Shown here: in pieces, positions 35,731 to 48,095 of the stretch | How positions within the stretch are numbered: position 1 is the stretch's first letter | How the letters are laid out: the number at the start of each line of letters is the position of its first letter | Origin: Lutraria lutraria | Taxonomy: Eukaryota; Mollusca; Bivalvia; Venerida; Mactridae | NCBI GenBank assembly: GCA_964023205.1 | Contig: OZ026843.1 | Location: 11,451,093 to 11,515,092 of the forward strand | DNA length: 64,000 nucleotides | Reading direction: 5' to 3' | Program-made: the position numbers and the translations under genes | The notes under the pieces: generated by a model | The model's input: only the letters and a program-made list of their open reading frames with translations | Told to the model about the DNA's origin: nothing | The model's database searches: none

Positions 35731-38700
35731 CTTTTTTCGGGTAAAAGGTGGGGTTGGTTTGGAAGGGGTGCTTATAAGAGAGTATTTGATATATCCTGTT
35801 TTCCTAATTATTTTCATGGTCAATAATATCCTGAAGGGAGAACAATATGTATCCATCTACTGATTACACAAAGTGATGCTGTCAGCTACTTCCAGGTTAT
35901 TTTGTCTGAGGCAATTACCTGCTAGACATAAATTGTGTAGTGAAATATATATGAATGTAGGTAATTGGCTCTGTCTTTACCATCTATTTGCATAAAGCTT
36001 GTTTAAGTCTTGGTTTTGCTCCTTATTGTATTTAAATTCAAATTTAAAATGGGATGTTACTAAGGTTTGAAATAATGCAGTGTTTTCTTAGTTCAGTTCA
36101 AAACAGGTCTATCTTTAATTCTTAGTATCAGAACCTCTGGTATTAAGGTCCATTATTAGGTATTTTAGACATGACTGTTTCTATCTGTTTGGATACCAGC
36201 AGCTTAGATGTATATTGAATTATTGATTTCAAAGATGATTAGATCGGTACCCCACCCACCACACCTACATCTACAGAAATCTCAGATTTGCTTACCTAGC
36301 CAAAATTACTTCTTGTTTATATTATCAATGATATAACATAACTTTAACCTAGTTTTCACTCAGCATGGTATACTAGTAAAACTTATTTATGACAAGGAAA
36401 CACTGATAAAGTTGAGTATAAGAGGCTTGAAAACTGTAGAAAAATACACCCAGATTTGTTTTTACTCTAATAGCATTTCTGGTATGAAGATGTCTATTCC
36501 TGTATTTCTCTATTGGAATGTTAGCAGGCATTTTCTACTCTTGGCTATAAATATCAGAAAAAAATTCCCTGATAGCATTTAGATTGAGAAGTCTGATACT
36601 TACCTTTTGCCAGCAATACTTATCCTGCATGAAGGTGTAACTAACCTGTACTGTACTGTAAACTATCAACAGTGTGCATGTTTGTTTCCTTGGTTTGTAT
36701 TTGTGCTGGTCACTTGCTGTATTTGAAAGAATTTAATTTTAGATTGTAATCAGAAAATCATATACTTACAATAAGTCATGAATTAAATGGTTAATGTGTT
36801 CACCGTTTGATAGATTCTAATTTAGTGTCCTCTGGGCTTCAAATAGGTAGTTCACATAATGTGGTGAGCTTTTGAGTTCTTGTTTGCATGGGTCACTGTT
36901 TTATCTATCAGTTCTTTGTTGAAATGTCAATAACTGAAAAAAGTGGTATTGAATATTTGTGTCAATGGCAATCTAACTGAAGTGTGAAATGATTTCATTT
37001 ATGATTGCTTTCCATGATTGGTTTAAGATGTTTAATTCCATCTTGTTTGATGAAAAATAGTTAAAACTTTAAACAAGGGCCGCTTTAAAGTTTGGAAAAT
37101 GTTAGTATTTATGAACAGTTAGCCTTTTTCTTAGCAGTTAATAAAGTTGTTCCATTATATGAAATATGTGCTTAGATGAACCTTTGGTCACATTGTTGTG
37201 TATATAACAGGTATATAACAGATGACCATTAACATCAGCTATGGTTTGCCTGTTGTTAAGATTTGTAAAAAAAACATATCTGCCTGATACATCAGAGCTG
37301 GCACAGCAGAATTGAATCAGTATTTCAATGATGAGTAATGGTGAGCCATCTTGGCCCTTATTCTAGACTTGTCTGACTCATGGTTTTAAGGTTTGTTCAG
37401 CAGGAGACTGTGCTATCTTCTCATTTCTACTTCTCAGACTGAGATTAATTTTCACTTTTCCTAGAGCTGTTCAGAGGGGGGGGGGGGGGGATAATTTCAT
37501 GAATATTGCTATCCAGTATTTTTCGCTGGCACCAAGTCTTCATTCAGTTCAAGACAGGAAATACCGCTTACAACTGTAAAATATATCCAGTTTACAACAA
37601 CACTTGAGCTATAAACAATTTGGACATGTTCCTGAATTTTCTACTAAACACTCAGGAATGTTGAACAATAAACCAGTAATATTTCTCAAATAGAGTGCAT
37701 GTGTAAATCTATGGTCTATGGATAAAGATCATTAACTGCACCTTACTCTATATTATTAGTTTCACTGAAATTGTGAATGAATAAGTTCTACTTAATAATC
37801 TTAGGATTGACAACTAAACAGTTTGTTTAGTGCATTCTTAGAAATACTTGCTACCAGAAATAGTAGAATTAATATTACTTGTATTCTGGTGCTGATAAGC
37901 ATTAGGCTGATGAGTGAAAAGCTAGTTGGTTGTGTAATATGCTGAAAGACTTAAGAGGAGTTTATTAGTTTAATTGGAAATTAGATTATTGATTTGTGAC
38001 ATATTTATTGGAATTACTGTATCACATAAAAGGGATATTCCTATAACTGGATTGTAATATATCTGAATTGTCTAATAAAGGTGAATTCTTGTTTATTTTT
38101 AGGTAAATTGATGAATGTGAAATCAATAGAAATTATTTAGTTTTAAGTAAATATTCTTAAAACTTTCTAACATGGTTTAATTTGATCTCTTTTATTTACA
38201 TTGCAGTATTAATATCTTCAAAATTTATTTGAGATTGCAGTTCATTAAACAGTCACAGTGTCTTTTATTTTCTGCTGTATTGCAAAGAAATATATAATTA
38301 TTTACACCAAAGTGTCTAGACTCCTAGCCCGAAGCCCTTAATACTCCATGGGTAGAAATGTGGCATTATAATTAGTTTGAATTCAATTTTTACTAAATTA
38401 TGGCATTGATAAAATATCAACAAAATTAATGTTAATAAAAATTCATGTTTCGGGTTATCAAACAGACCAGATTTTGGGGGGGGGACGCTGACCCTTGTTA
38501 TTCTAACAGAGAAATCTAAAAGTTCAGAACTGATCTCGTATGAATCATACCATGTAGTCTTACGAAGGTGTTCAGATAAAAAATATTAGAAATGAACAGT
38601 TTTCCAACCAACATACCCATTTTATGTCAAGTACTGGAAATATGACTAATAAAAAAAGTCACTATTTTTTCTAGCCTGAATAAATGGCACAGAACCTTAT

Positions 38701-38829
38701 AGGAAATGTTTCATTTATTAGCATAACTAAAACATCAGTCTGGAGGTCAGTCCCTTTAATTGGGATGATTGATGGTTTAGTAAATTACAGTTTATGTGCT
38801 GGCTGGACTACTGAATGAAAGGTCGGCCA

Positions 38830-39010
38830 ATTCTCAGCTCTGCCTTTCACATTTACGTGGGACACTTTTTCAGCGTCCCAATCCCAGCTATACCTAGCCA
38901 AATACTGTATCTAGAAAATCACAGGAAAAAAGGGTGTGGCATGCATCAGTGCTTAACACCAGGTAATAATAAAGAACCAGGAAAAACTGTTTGAAAAGAG
39001 TAGGGATATG
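38830..39010 (+). repeat. SINE-like repeat, 3' part, copy 1
   Basis: Shares 'ctttttcag', 'ctagaaaa' with 'cacagga', and 'aaccaggaaaaa' words in the same order as the tRNA-headed copy at 48850-49130. No tRNA head is evident here, so it is truncated or diverged. Confidence 0.45.
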
Positions 39011-39659
39011 AATGCCATTAAATTTTCTTAATGTTTCAAAATGCCTTGGAATGACTTACCGGTATACATAATATCATAGGGGTATTTTTTCTTGATTAGT
39101 ATGTTGGGTTTTTGTACCTGTTTAGCAAAGTTACTTAGCTCAATGAGTCATCTGTGTTTGCTCTAAATGTACACAACTCTGGAATGATCTCAGAAAATGA
39201 ATGAAATAAAAATTTAGGAAAAGTCTCAAAATTACAACTCACAGGGTGTTTATGGACTTCAAATAAGAATTACCATTCAAAGTATTAGTGTCTAGTACCT
39301 TAAGTGTCAGTGAATAAATATAAATGTTAATACGATAAAGTGTTAATTAATAGCTACCTTCAAATTTTTAGTTGTGAAACTGAAATTTTTGCTTATTTAT
39401 TTGTACACATCCTGGAATAGATATTGTGTAACATGGTACAAATTACTTACCTGGTTAATCACATAGAAGTTGATTTTACAAGTGCTATGATATTTCTTGG
39501 CACTAGTCTGTACTATATGGTGTTATCTGAAGATAGGTTGTTTGTTACGTTACTTTGTGCAGATTTTACTGTGTAAATGAGAGCACCTTGTACCAATTAA
39601 TATTATGTTATATTCATGGCTACCAATCCTATATTACGTCAGTGTTTCGTATTTATCTT

Positions 39660-39674
39660 TTTTTTCTTTTGCAG
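39660..39674 (+). other. Splice acceptor before profilin copy 1
   Basis: A pyrimidine tract of about 15 bases ends in GCAG. Fifteen untranslated bases then precede the ATG, showing an intron in the 5' untranslated region. Confidence 0.8.
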
Positions 39675-39689
39675 GTAAAAACCATAAAC

Positions 39690-40094
39690 ATGAGTTGGCA
39701 AGTGTATGTAACTGATCAGTTGATGACCCCTGGAGATATGGTTAGCGCAGGAATCTACGGGCTTGATGGCGGGGAATGGGCAGCTGAAGGTTGTATACGC
39801 CCTGCAGCCAATGAAATCACTAGATTAATTAATATAATTCAGGGAAAGGAGGCAGACTTTAATGGAATTAGAATTGGCGGGATGAGTTTCTTGTACGTTA
39901 GTCACGATCCACTCGAGGGCATGATCGTTTTAAATAGAATCAATGCCCCCTCTGATAAGGAAAAGTTTGTTATTTGCGGATATCTTGCTAAAATGTGCTT
40001 TGTGTATGGTGTGGTGTCGGGAAACTACAGAATGGGTAACTGCAGTAAGGTTTCATGTCGGCTACGTGACTATCTCAAACAAGTTGGATACTAA
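39690..40094 (+). CDS. Profilin, copy 1 (134 residues)
   Basis: Profilins bind actin monomers, promote ADP/ATP exchange, and carry actin to poly-proline proteins such as formins and Ena/VASP in the cytoplasm. The whole coding region is one exon. It starts MSWQVYVTDQL, the classical profilin signature, and ends RDYLKQVGY. The poly-proline-binding aromatics Trp3, Tyr6, Trp30 and the terminal Tyr134 are all present, as is the Gly-rich 'GIYGLDGGEWA' strand. Length is normal (about 126-140). I place the start at the MSW methionine, not at the longer upstream frame, because an acceptor (TTTTCTTTTGCAG) ends at 39674, 15 bases before the ATG. It is the most canonical of the three copies. Confidence 0.95.
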   Translation: MSWQVYVTDQLMTPGDMVSAGIYGLDGGEWAAEGCIRPAANEITRLINIIQGKEADFNGIRIGGMSFLYVSHDPLEGMIVLNRINAPSDKEKFVICGYLAKMCFVYGVVSGNYRMGNCSKVSCRLRDYLKQVGY

Positions 40095-40841
40095 CATATT
40101 GTCATTCAGTTAATGACTTGTATGGAAAATAGGTGCTACCAAGATTTGGTCTAATTAAAAATCTGCTCGATTATAGATACTTGTGCCATCATTTATTTAT
40201 GTGGGTAAAAAAATTTAGGCTAAAACTTTCTGAATATTTGTTTGTTTAAATTTTACAAATTGTGCAATATTTATCCTATAAGTCCACAATGTCTGATATT
40301 TTTATGTAATTTTAATTATTAGTGATAGTTTAATGTCAAACCTTACGTGTTTGTTAATTACGGATATTACATATCGTAATTTGAACAATGGCCCAGGATT
40401 GCCAATATTTATACAAAGGGAAGCAACTGTTGACTGCTGTTCTGTTTGTGCTTTCTTGAGTTGTGGTTCTTTGATTGTACGAATCTCTGTTCATGGTTGT
40501 GACATGGATTTTATATAGAACAATTTTACAGCCATTGAAATATTTTTTGTATTGAATAGATGGTTATAATTATTTTGCCCTGCTTTCATGTATGCTGTGT
40601 ATGATGCTTTGTTTATTGTACATTTGAAACTTAGAAGTAAGGTGTTAAAATCTTGTTCATAATTTTTGCACTCAAAAAGCAACAACAAAACATTGTTATT
40701 TACTAAAATGTGGATTATTTCTTATAAAATAGATATCTGATTCGGAAAAAAGGGGTCTTCGTTCACATATTGGGGCCAAGGTTCAACTCTGTTTCTGCTG
40801 TGAGCAGTTTTGTCGCATTTTTAATGTACTGCCAAAAAATC

Positions 40842-40847
40842 AATAAA
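40842..40847 (+). terminator. Poly(A) signal of profilin copy 1
   Basis: AATAAA about 750 bases after the stop, followed by a T-rich and GT-rich stretch (ttttgcctgtgttgtttt). Confidence 0.6.
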
Positions 40848-41540
40848 ATATGTAGAATAGATGCTTTTTTCTTTAAATGATTTTTGCCTGTGTTGTTTTA
40901 ATAAGGCAGTACATAGCCTTTTGTGTCTTAATGTGAACGAGATCCCATGGAGATTTTTGGAATAGGTTGTAAAAATACAGAAAATCTTTCAAATATTGCT
41001 ATGTAGCTTTATTTGATGTGAATTTATTTGGTCTATTTACAAGCAAGTAGCAACAGAAAAAGTTACATTTTTGTTCTGATTTTTCAAAAGTTTTTATTAT
41101 TCTTGCTGCTAAAATTGTGGTAAAATGTTGTTATGTTTTTGTGTCAGGATGTAGTCTTTGTAGTTATCATCTTTAATGTGCCAAAATATGACGTGCAAAT
41201 TCATCTTGAACTTTGTCATTATTACTATTCCGTAGTAATTGCTAATAAAAAGTATAAAACATAACTTGTTATTATTTTTTAGTGACTGACTTGTTTGAAA
41301 TGAGCTGTTATATGCAAATTTAACAGAAATACATTTTGACAATACTGAACTTTTTCTGGCTCAGAAGTCGTGTAATACTTGATAAAGGTTACTGGTATTG
41401 TAGTTCATCAATTCTAGTCCTTGGTTTTGGAGATGACTAGCCAAGTTATGTTCAATTCTCCATGCATTTTTCAGTTCTGACAAATGTTAACTCATGAGTC
41501 TGGGTGTGAAGATTTTAAATTGAAAAGTAAGTATCTATAG

Positions 41541-41700
41541 CAAATACATACTACATACTGGCCAATTTCCTGTAAGCTATCAAATACATACTACATACTG
41601 GCCAATTTCCTGTAAATTATCAAATACATACTACATACTGGCCAATTTCCTGTCAACTATCAAATACATACTGGTTAATTTCCTGTAAACTATGAACTAC
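41541..41700. repeat. 40-bp tandem repeat, four copies
   Basis: 'caaatacatactacatactg' followed by 'gccaatttcctgtaaa' starts at 41541, 41581 and 41621. A shortened copy starts at 41661. Degenerate relatives run to about 41735. Confidence 0.9.
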
Positions 41701-41954
41701 ACACTGATACTGGTCAATTTCCTGTTAATTTTACTATAAAATACTGTCAGAATGTAGTTAATGTAATTTACTTTAAAATCTACTAACACCATCGGGCAAG
41801 TAGACTAAAATATAAACTTGCCCCTTCCCCAAGTTGAAATTGTTCATGTATTGATGTTGCACCTTTAGTTTACCATGTGTTGTAAATGATGGCATCACCA
41901 TCACAGGTGGCAGTATCAGTGTTTGGTCCAAAAATGATGCAAAAAATTTCTTTT

Positions 41955-42126
41955 GTTATTTAACTTCGCTGCAAGCCATTTTGAGTCAAGTGCCAGTGAT
42001 GTATCAAGCGATCTGATTGGTCGGATATGTGTGTACAATGGACTGTTTATTTCATGCCGACCAATCAGATCGCCTGATACATCACTGGCACTTGACTCAA
42101 AATGGCTTGCAGCGAAGTTAAATAAC
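41955..42126. repeat. 70-bp near-perfect palindrome arms with 32-base loop
   Basis: Left arm starts 'gttatttaacttcgctgcaa' and ends 'gatctgattggtcgg'. The right arm is its complement with a single A/G difference. An RNA copy would make a 70-bp stem. Such high arm identity suggests recent origin or gene conversion between the arms. Confidence 0.9.
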
Positions 42127-42355
42127 GAAAGGAACACAATTTTACCATTTCAGTTATAAGATGTAATTGAATGAGATTTTCAGTAGGAATGAATATATCT
42201 TATAGTTTATCTGAATGACATGTGAAGTGATTTTCCTTCAGTGCACATCTTTTATGCTGAAACAATGAGATGCGATGTTCCACATTGTTTGGCATATAGT
42301 AGGCTTTTCACCTTGATAGTATATATAAGATCAGTGATGGGATTTTCATCATTTC

Positions 42356-42431
42356 GAGGGTTCAACGCAACAGTGTCGTAACTCATATGGAAATAAGAAC
42401 AAGTTATGACAGTGTTGCGCTGAGCCCTCGA
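42356..42431. repeat. 76-base imperfect hairpin, copy 1
   Basis: 'cgagggttcaacgcaacagt' and following bases pair with the end 'gtgttgcgctgagccctcg', giving a stem of about 29 pairs with few mismatches and a loop of about 18 bases. A second copy in reverse orientation is at 49169-49243. Confidence 0.8.
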
Positions 42432-42499
42432 TTTGTGGACCAAACACTGATACTGCCACCTGTGATCACCATAGATTGATAGGGGCAGCTGCCCCTTAG

Positions 42500-45400
42500 A
42501 ATTCTTTTTTTCTTATATAAATGTTCTATATTCATCATTGTAGAATCATAGTATATCTAAAAACATCTTCAATCTTGTAACTGTGAACTGTGTCCTTACT
42601 AAATATATAATTATAAGATTACGTCATTGTCTTTACTTAGTTTCTGTTTTGAAATTGCATATAGGTAAATAGTTGTTTAGTTTATATTATTGCCTTTAAG
42701 TCATAACAGTCCCTTCAAACTAACAGTAGAATAGGATTATCTCTTAGTTTAATCATGTAATTATCTAAGTCAATTTGTTAATGTAAGAAATGTCACATGA
42801 CTGTCTGATGTCACATGACTCATTGTTAGGAAACCTGGTCGTATTTTAGATGCACAAAAGTAAGAAATGTATCTCACTTTTTGAATCAGTTGAAATGTCA
42901 TATGTGATATTAAATGACTTTAATAGAATGTGTGTTTGGTAAAAAGAATACTTTAAAACCTGTAGGTTAGTATAATATTTGTGGCCTAGTTGAAAGCAGA
43001 CAAACACTTTTCCATGATGAAGTCATCTGGCAGACAATTTCATCAAATACTACGGATCACGAATTCCAGATTAGGTAATTTCTGCCTTGTCTATCAATAT
43101 GTATCTGGTATATCTATACTAATATACTCGGTTAGCTGTATTAACAAGCTGTTTGGACTTCTGTAGTGGTGAATGGTGTACTAAAGTAAGTAATGATGAA
43201 ACAGACCACAAACACAATTACATACCTTTTTTCGAAACTGTCTGAAAATAGGATAGTCTGCTTAGCTACACAGAGGACTGATGGTTTTCATGTGTACGCG
43301 TTTTGACTCCGGAAGCAACTGTTTACAAACCAAGTTTGTTAAATACAACTTTGTCTTTGTTAATGTTATGTCTGCAGTCTGAGACAACCAATTTTTTATT
43401 CGGACAACCAAAATTTTGGTTCGGACAACCACATTTCAAACCTTAATTTTTCACAGACTGTGTCTGTATGTACCTGTATAATGTGTTTCTGGTCTGTTGT
43501 ATCATTAAGTTATATCATGCTACATGTATATAGTTGTAGCATGATGCTAGGGATTAAACTCTGCTCATTCGCTTACTCATACTCTTCTGTCAACTAATAA
43601 TTACTTGTCTTATCTCTAAATCTAGCTGCTAACATAGTTCTTTCAGGGTAATAGGTCATATAACCATATAGTCAAATTTATGTTTTAAATTTAACAAATA
43701 CTACCGGTATGTTAAAAGATATGCCAATGAATTATTGACATGGATTATTTTTTTGTAAGGTGTAAGATTCGCTACCCAGCCTTTTGATGATAACCAAGTT
43801 CTAGCATTACAAACTTGGTCTGCTGTTCTCAATTTCAAAAAATATTTTTGTTGCCGCAGCCATGGATATTCAGGTTTGATTCATGGTCATTTTGAAACAT
43901 TTCATGCTTTAATGAAGGTGGAAGTCGGAAGTCCTCAGGTTCCTACCATTGTAGAACCACCGACCTTCTATAAGCAAGCTAGCTGGTCTGCTTGTTTTCT
44001 CACATATGAAATTTGAACCTGTGATGGATTCAAACTCATAATGGTGAGGAGCTAGTAATTACAAGTCACAGACCACGGTTCTGAATTTCCCTAACAAACC
44101 AGGCTATTACCAAAAAAATTTTATTTTCATGTCCCCATTGTACTATTTCAGTATGAATCTTTTCTTTCTGTACATAGGCACATATTTATGCTTTATGTTG
44201 CTTATTTACATATTCTAACACAAAGGTTACTAAAGTTATTAAAATAACTACATTTTGTATTAACAAACACGTTTCATCAGCTTACTAAAGCAGGACTGAA
44301 AAAAATCTTTTTAGGCCTTGAATGATTTATCTTACTATTAAGCATATCATTTCTGTGTCAGTATCTAGTATATATCAGGAGCACTATGTGGTGTGGCTCT
44401 ATCTAGGTAAGATATCAATACTAGGTACAACATAGAGATTGCTTTCATTTCTCTGTTGCAAAATATTGTTTGGTTTACGTCCCTCATTTAAAATGATGGA
44501 AAATGTTCATATATCCTTTCAATTGCTTAGTGCTCTTGCATGAGTTTGAACAAAAGTATGGCCATAATGTACAATTGTCTTGAATTTAAAGGTTCACTCA
44601 TATGTATTAGAGTTTAGAGTCCTATGTATTCTTTTACTACAATGGAAAGCCCTTGGTGTTATGGTTACTTTACTCATAAGGAAAAGACTTTAATATTATT
44701 GGAGTGATTTGTGTATGCAGCATCAAATATTACTTGTTTCTCCTGTGTACTGGTTCTAAAACCATCCAGGAAGATCAGGTGAATCCAAAACCGTATATGA
44801 GTGAAAAATGTTTGAAAAACAGCATTAAACCCAAATAAATAAAATTGTGATTGAGCTTAACTAAACTTCAGTTCATGTTCGTTCTCTTGCAGTGCAAACC
44901 ATACCCTAATCTGTCCAAAAACATCCCTTTATGAAACTTACTGGGTTTGCTTTTAACAATTACATTCAGGACAGCCTTATTTTAGTGAACTGTCCATGCT
45001 CAAATCTTGTTGTAACCTCTGTACTGTGTGATAATTACTATCTTAGATTAATTGTTGAACATACAGTGAAAATACACTGATAACACAGATATTTTTGTTA
45101 AGTATTATACATTGTAGACTCGTACTTGTGATAAATTTTATACTGATTCATTCTGTGAATTGATACAGAAAACTACATTGTTACATTGTTTTGCTGGGAC
45201 ATAGTGTTGTAAGTTGGATTGTAGGTTATTATTTCTATTTTTGATTAACAAATTATTACAGTTCATAACATAATCATGAAATAGACTGATAAGCCCTAAT
45301 GGCTTTGATTGAGATAGTTTTGAGTAGGGAAATAACTGGCTGTAGATCTGAGGTGAATAAAACCTTGCAATCTACCCAGATTTACTCCCAACTTAAATAC

Positions 45401-45905
45401 TGCCTTGTGGATGCTTCACAGTTTAATCATTTGCATTTCAATATTTTTTTGTTCATTTCTACTTCTGTTATAAAATGTCCTATCAAGCATAAATATATCT
45501 GTAGACTCTGTGCTTAATTGCTTCCGTCAAGTATTTGTGTGTGACAGTTAAAGCTTTTGGATTTTCTCAGTCTCTAGAATGATTTGTTCATTTATTTACT
45601 TGAATATAATAAGTTTGAGCACTTTCATCGTATATTCTTTATTTATGCCTTGTATATTTTTGCATTTTGTTTGTTTCAATGAATATTTTTGTGTTTATAT
45701 CTTTTCTGTAAAAGCATAATTATGTTATGATTTAGTGTTTTTAATGTATTTTGTAAGTAAAGTAGTATTCAACTAAGAAATCTGTTCTATTTATTAGCCT
45801 TGTACGATAAACAGCTGATTGGATATTTTTAGTAATTTAAGATAAGTATCTTCATCCATATTTATTGTTTATAATTGACATGGAATTAATTCTGCTCAAA
45901 ATATT
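42500..45905. other. Spacer between profilin copies 1 and 2, no further gene seen
   Basis: AT-rich. Contains dispersed-repeat-like words ('gtagaaccaccgacctt' near 43950) and short frames without motifs. No separate promoter for copy 2 could be identified by eye. Confidence 0.4.
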
Positions 45906-45920
45906 TTGCAGATTACAAAG

Positions 45921-46307
45921 ATGAGTTGGGACGCACATGTCAAGAGCCTAATGGGAGGTCCTGGAATGAAGTATGCTGGTCTGTTCGGGATGGATGGGAA
46001 TCCCTGGGCCAAGTCAGCTGACTTTAATCCATCACAAGTTGAAGTGGCAAGACTGATTAAGCTAGTTCAAGGCAAAGACATTGGTGGGGAAAGCATTACT
46101 CTGTGTGGAACGAAATACATGTTCCGTAGCCCGGCTGAAGATGGGCTTTTAACTGTTTTATCTTTAGGTGGCGAGGATAAGTATGTATGTAATGTGTGCC
46201 AGACGACACGTGGTGTGATACTTGGTGTGGCGTTAGCATCCACCGCAGGAGCTTCCAGAGATTACTTAGATAAATACAAGAGTTATTTAAAAGGAATTGG
46301 TTATTAG
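45921..46307 (+). CDS. Profilin, copy 2 (128 residues)
   Basis: Actin-monomer and poly-proline-binding family member, single coding exon. It opens with MSWDAHVKSLMG, has 'YAGLFGMDGNPWAKS' (Trp29) and ends YLKGIGY with the terminal aromatic kept. Trp3 is present, but the usual Tyr6 is His6, so ligand binding may be altered. Other familiar blocks are 'KLVQGKDIGGESI' and 'GEDKYVCNVCQTTRGVILGV'. An upstream in-frame methionine at 45906 lies before the acceptor (ATATTTTGCAG, ending 45911), so the MSW methionine, nine bases into the exon, is chosen. It is clearly diverged from copies 1 and 3, so the duplication is not recent. Confidence 0.95.
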   Translation: MSWDAHVKSLMGGPGMKYAGLFGMDGNPWAKSADFNPSQVEVARLIKLVQGKDIGGESITLCGTKYMFRSPAEDGLLTVLSLGGEDKYVCNVCQTTRGVILGVALASTAGASRDYLDKYKSYLKGIGY

Positions 46308-46534
46308 TTAGATATTCAAGTGTTTTTTTCTGCACTTGGTGTAAAAATGTTAACACTAGAATTTTATTCCATATTTTAGCTGTATTTAACATGAGACAAT
46401 CGTCATCATAACAGGCTGTTCAGCATGGCTCTTGCAAATTTGCCATGATCTTCAATTTTATGATTATTTTTTGTTATTGGTGTATCAAAAGTTTTCATTT
46501 TCCCGCCATTTAAACTGTTTATCACAGTCTTTTA

Positions 46535-46540
46535 AATAAA
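46535..46540 (+). terminator. First possible poly(A) signal of profilin copy 2
   Basis: AATAAA about 230 bases after the stop codon. A second AATAAA lies at 47050-47055, followed by a T-rich stretch (gttttatttgtttctgg). Two 3' ends are therefore possible. Confidence 0.5.
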
Positions 46541-47049
46541 GTAACAAAAGAAGTCAATGTAGGTCAAGAAATGCTATCTAACTGCATTGTTTATCATATA
46601 GGTATATAATATACTTACAAATTGGATTAGTGCTTTCTTAAACATGTATTATGTATGATATTATCTTATGTATGATTCAATATGTTATCCTTTGTTATTA
46701 TATACTTGAATTTTGTAATGTACCATTTCTGCTGTACTGACCAATCTTACAATACAATGTTTAATGACTGTAGAATCTTAAGTCAAGTGATCTTTCACTT
46801 AACACAAAGGTCTTTATTTTCATTTTCATGTGTTGTGTGTTCAAGTGTTTATCTTAACATTTAGTTTTCAGAATGTTAAATTCTGATATTAATTTTTTAC
46901 TAAGGAAGTAGCCAGTATTTGGTAGTATTAACATATACATAATTATGGTGTTGTTTTTTCATTATTTTTACCAAATTTACATCATTGTCTCTGGTTTTAT
47001 CATCCTTAGGTTTGTCCTGTACACCTTACATATCTATAGACATGCAGTC

Positions 47050-47055
47050 AATAAA
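47050..47055 (+). terminator. Second possible poly(A) signal of profilin copy 2
   Basis: AATAAA followed by T/G-rich sequence. It lies shortly before the 40-bp repeat array. Confidence 0.55.
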
Positions 47056-47174
47056 ATTCTGTTTTATTTGTTTCTGGTTTATATGAATCATATTTAGCAC
47101 TGATAATGGTTGTAAATATTACTTATTTTATTTTTGAATTATTTGTACATAACATTTGAAATCCATGTGCTTCA

Positions 47175-47562
47175 GGTTGATGTTCATAACCTTTTAAGAC
47201 TAGCAAAATTACTTATATGGTGTTCATAACCTTTTAATACTAGCAATATTACTTATATGATGTTCATAACCTTTTAAGACTAGCAATATTATTTATGAGT
47301 TATATGGTGTTCATAACCTTTTAAGACTTGCAATATTACTTATATGGTGTTCATAACCTTTTAAGACTTGCAATATTATTTATGAGTTATATGGTGTTCA
47401 TAACCTTTTAAAACTAGCAATATTACTTATATGGTGTTCATAACCTTTTAAAACTAGCAATATTACTTATATGGTGTTCATAACCTTTTAAGACTAGCAA
47501 TATTACTTATCTGGTGTTCATAACCTTTTAAGACTTGCAATATTACGTATATGGTGTTCATA
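47175..47562. repeat. 40-bp tandem repeat, about nine copies
   Basis: Units read 'tgttcataaccttttaagac' then 'tagcaatattacttatatgg', starting at 47181, 47221, 47261 and onward. Two units have an extra 'gagttata' (about 48 bp). Variation is mainly 'agactagc', 'agacttgc' or 'aaactagc'. Confidence 0.92.
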
Positions 47563-47704
47563 ACATGTTCTTGTTAATTTTAATGCAGTCATGCAGTACA
47601 TGACCTGTTTATACTTAGTTAAAGTTCTGTGTTAATGATTAAAGCAATAAAAAACGTTACATGATACACTGACTTGTTATTTCATTTTACATTTGTTCAT
47701 AGAA

Positions 47705-48095
47705 AAAGTCTGTCTGCATAAAATATCAAAAGTTTGTGGAGCGAACTACTTTCACATTCTTTAAGCAATCGCACTCAAACTTGAAATATGTTATCACCAT
47801 CAAGTGTAGATGTGCAAGACACAATTTTCATGCCCAGCGATTCATTCATTCCAGAGTTGTGTGCCCTTGAACTTAGCCATATAGTGTACAATGGCACTCT
47901 TAGTTTGTGGAGCAAACTACTTCCACATTTTTCAAGGGATTGAATTAAATGTAGATGTGCAAGACACAATTTTCATGCCTAGTGATCCACTCATGCAGAG
48001 TTATGTCCCCTTGAACTTAGCCATTTAGTGTACTATCACATTCTTAGTGTCAAAGCGGCGATGGGGGTATTAGTCACCTCTGTGACAGTTCTAGT
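47705..48095. repeat. 'gtccgt' dispersed repeat, copy 3, partly duplicated
   Basis: Two successive partial units each carry 'gtgcaagacacaattttcat' and 'cttgaacttagcc'. It matches 31280-31580 but without the leading 'gtccgtc' run. Confidence 0.75.

Larger units (their letters stand above)
32240..39670. other. Long stretch without recognised genes
   Basis: AT-rich. It contains loose 'cccacccact' repeats (32260-32610), homopolymer runs (C at about 33887, G at about 37478 and 38477), a 'gtccgt' repeat copy at about 35455-35730 and a SINE-like copy at about 38830-39010. A tRNA-like box B word 'gggttcgaaccag' lies at 33728-33740 without a full tRNA. Probably part of the profilin 5'-UTR intron or intergenic. 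Confidence 0.4.
41901..42465. mobile_element. Nested inverted-repeat (foldback) element
   Basis: A perfect 30-bp inverted repeat forms the outer ends: 41901-41930 begins 'tcacaggtggcagtatcag', and 42436-42465 is its reverse complement. Inside lie a 70-bp inverted repeat (41955-42024 with 42057-42126, one mismatch, 32-base loop) and a hairpin at 42356-42431. Mirror-image frames on the two strands, sharing 'FNFAASHFESSASDV', are only a result of the palindrome. No transposase. Confidence 0.85.

Noticed and set aside
39555..39689. N-terminal extension of profilin copy 1 by 45 codons
   Set aside because: It crosses a strong splice acceptor at 39674, and profilins begin at the MSW methionine.
41916..42159. 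Two similar frames on opposite strands sharing the same peptide
   Set aside because: The 70-bp palindrome reads the same on both strands. This is not a gene pair.
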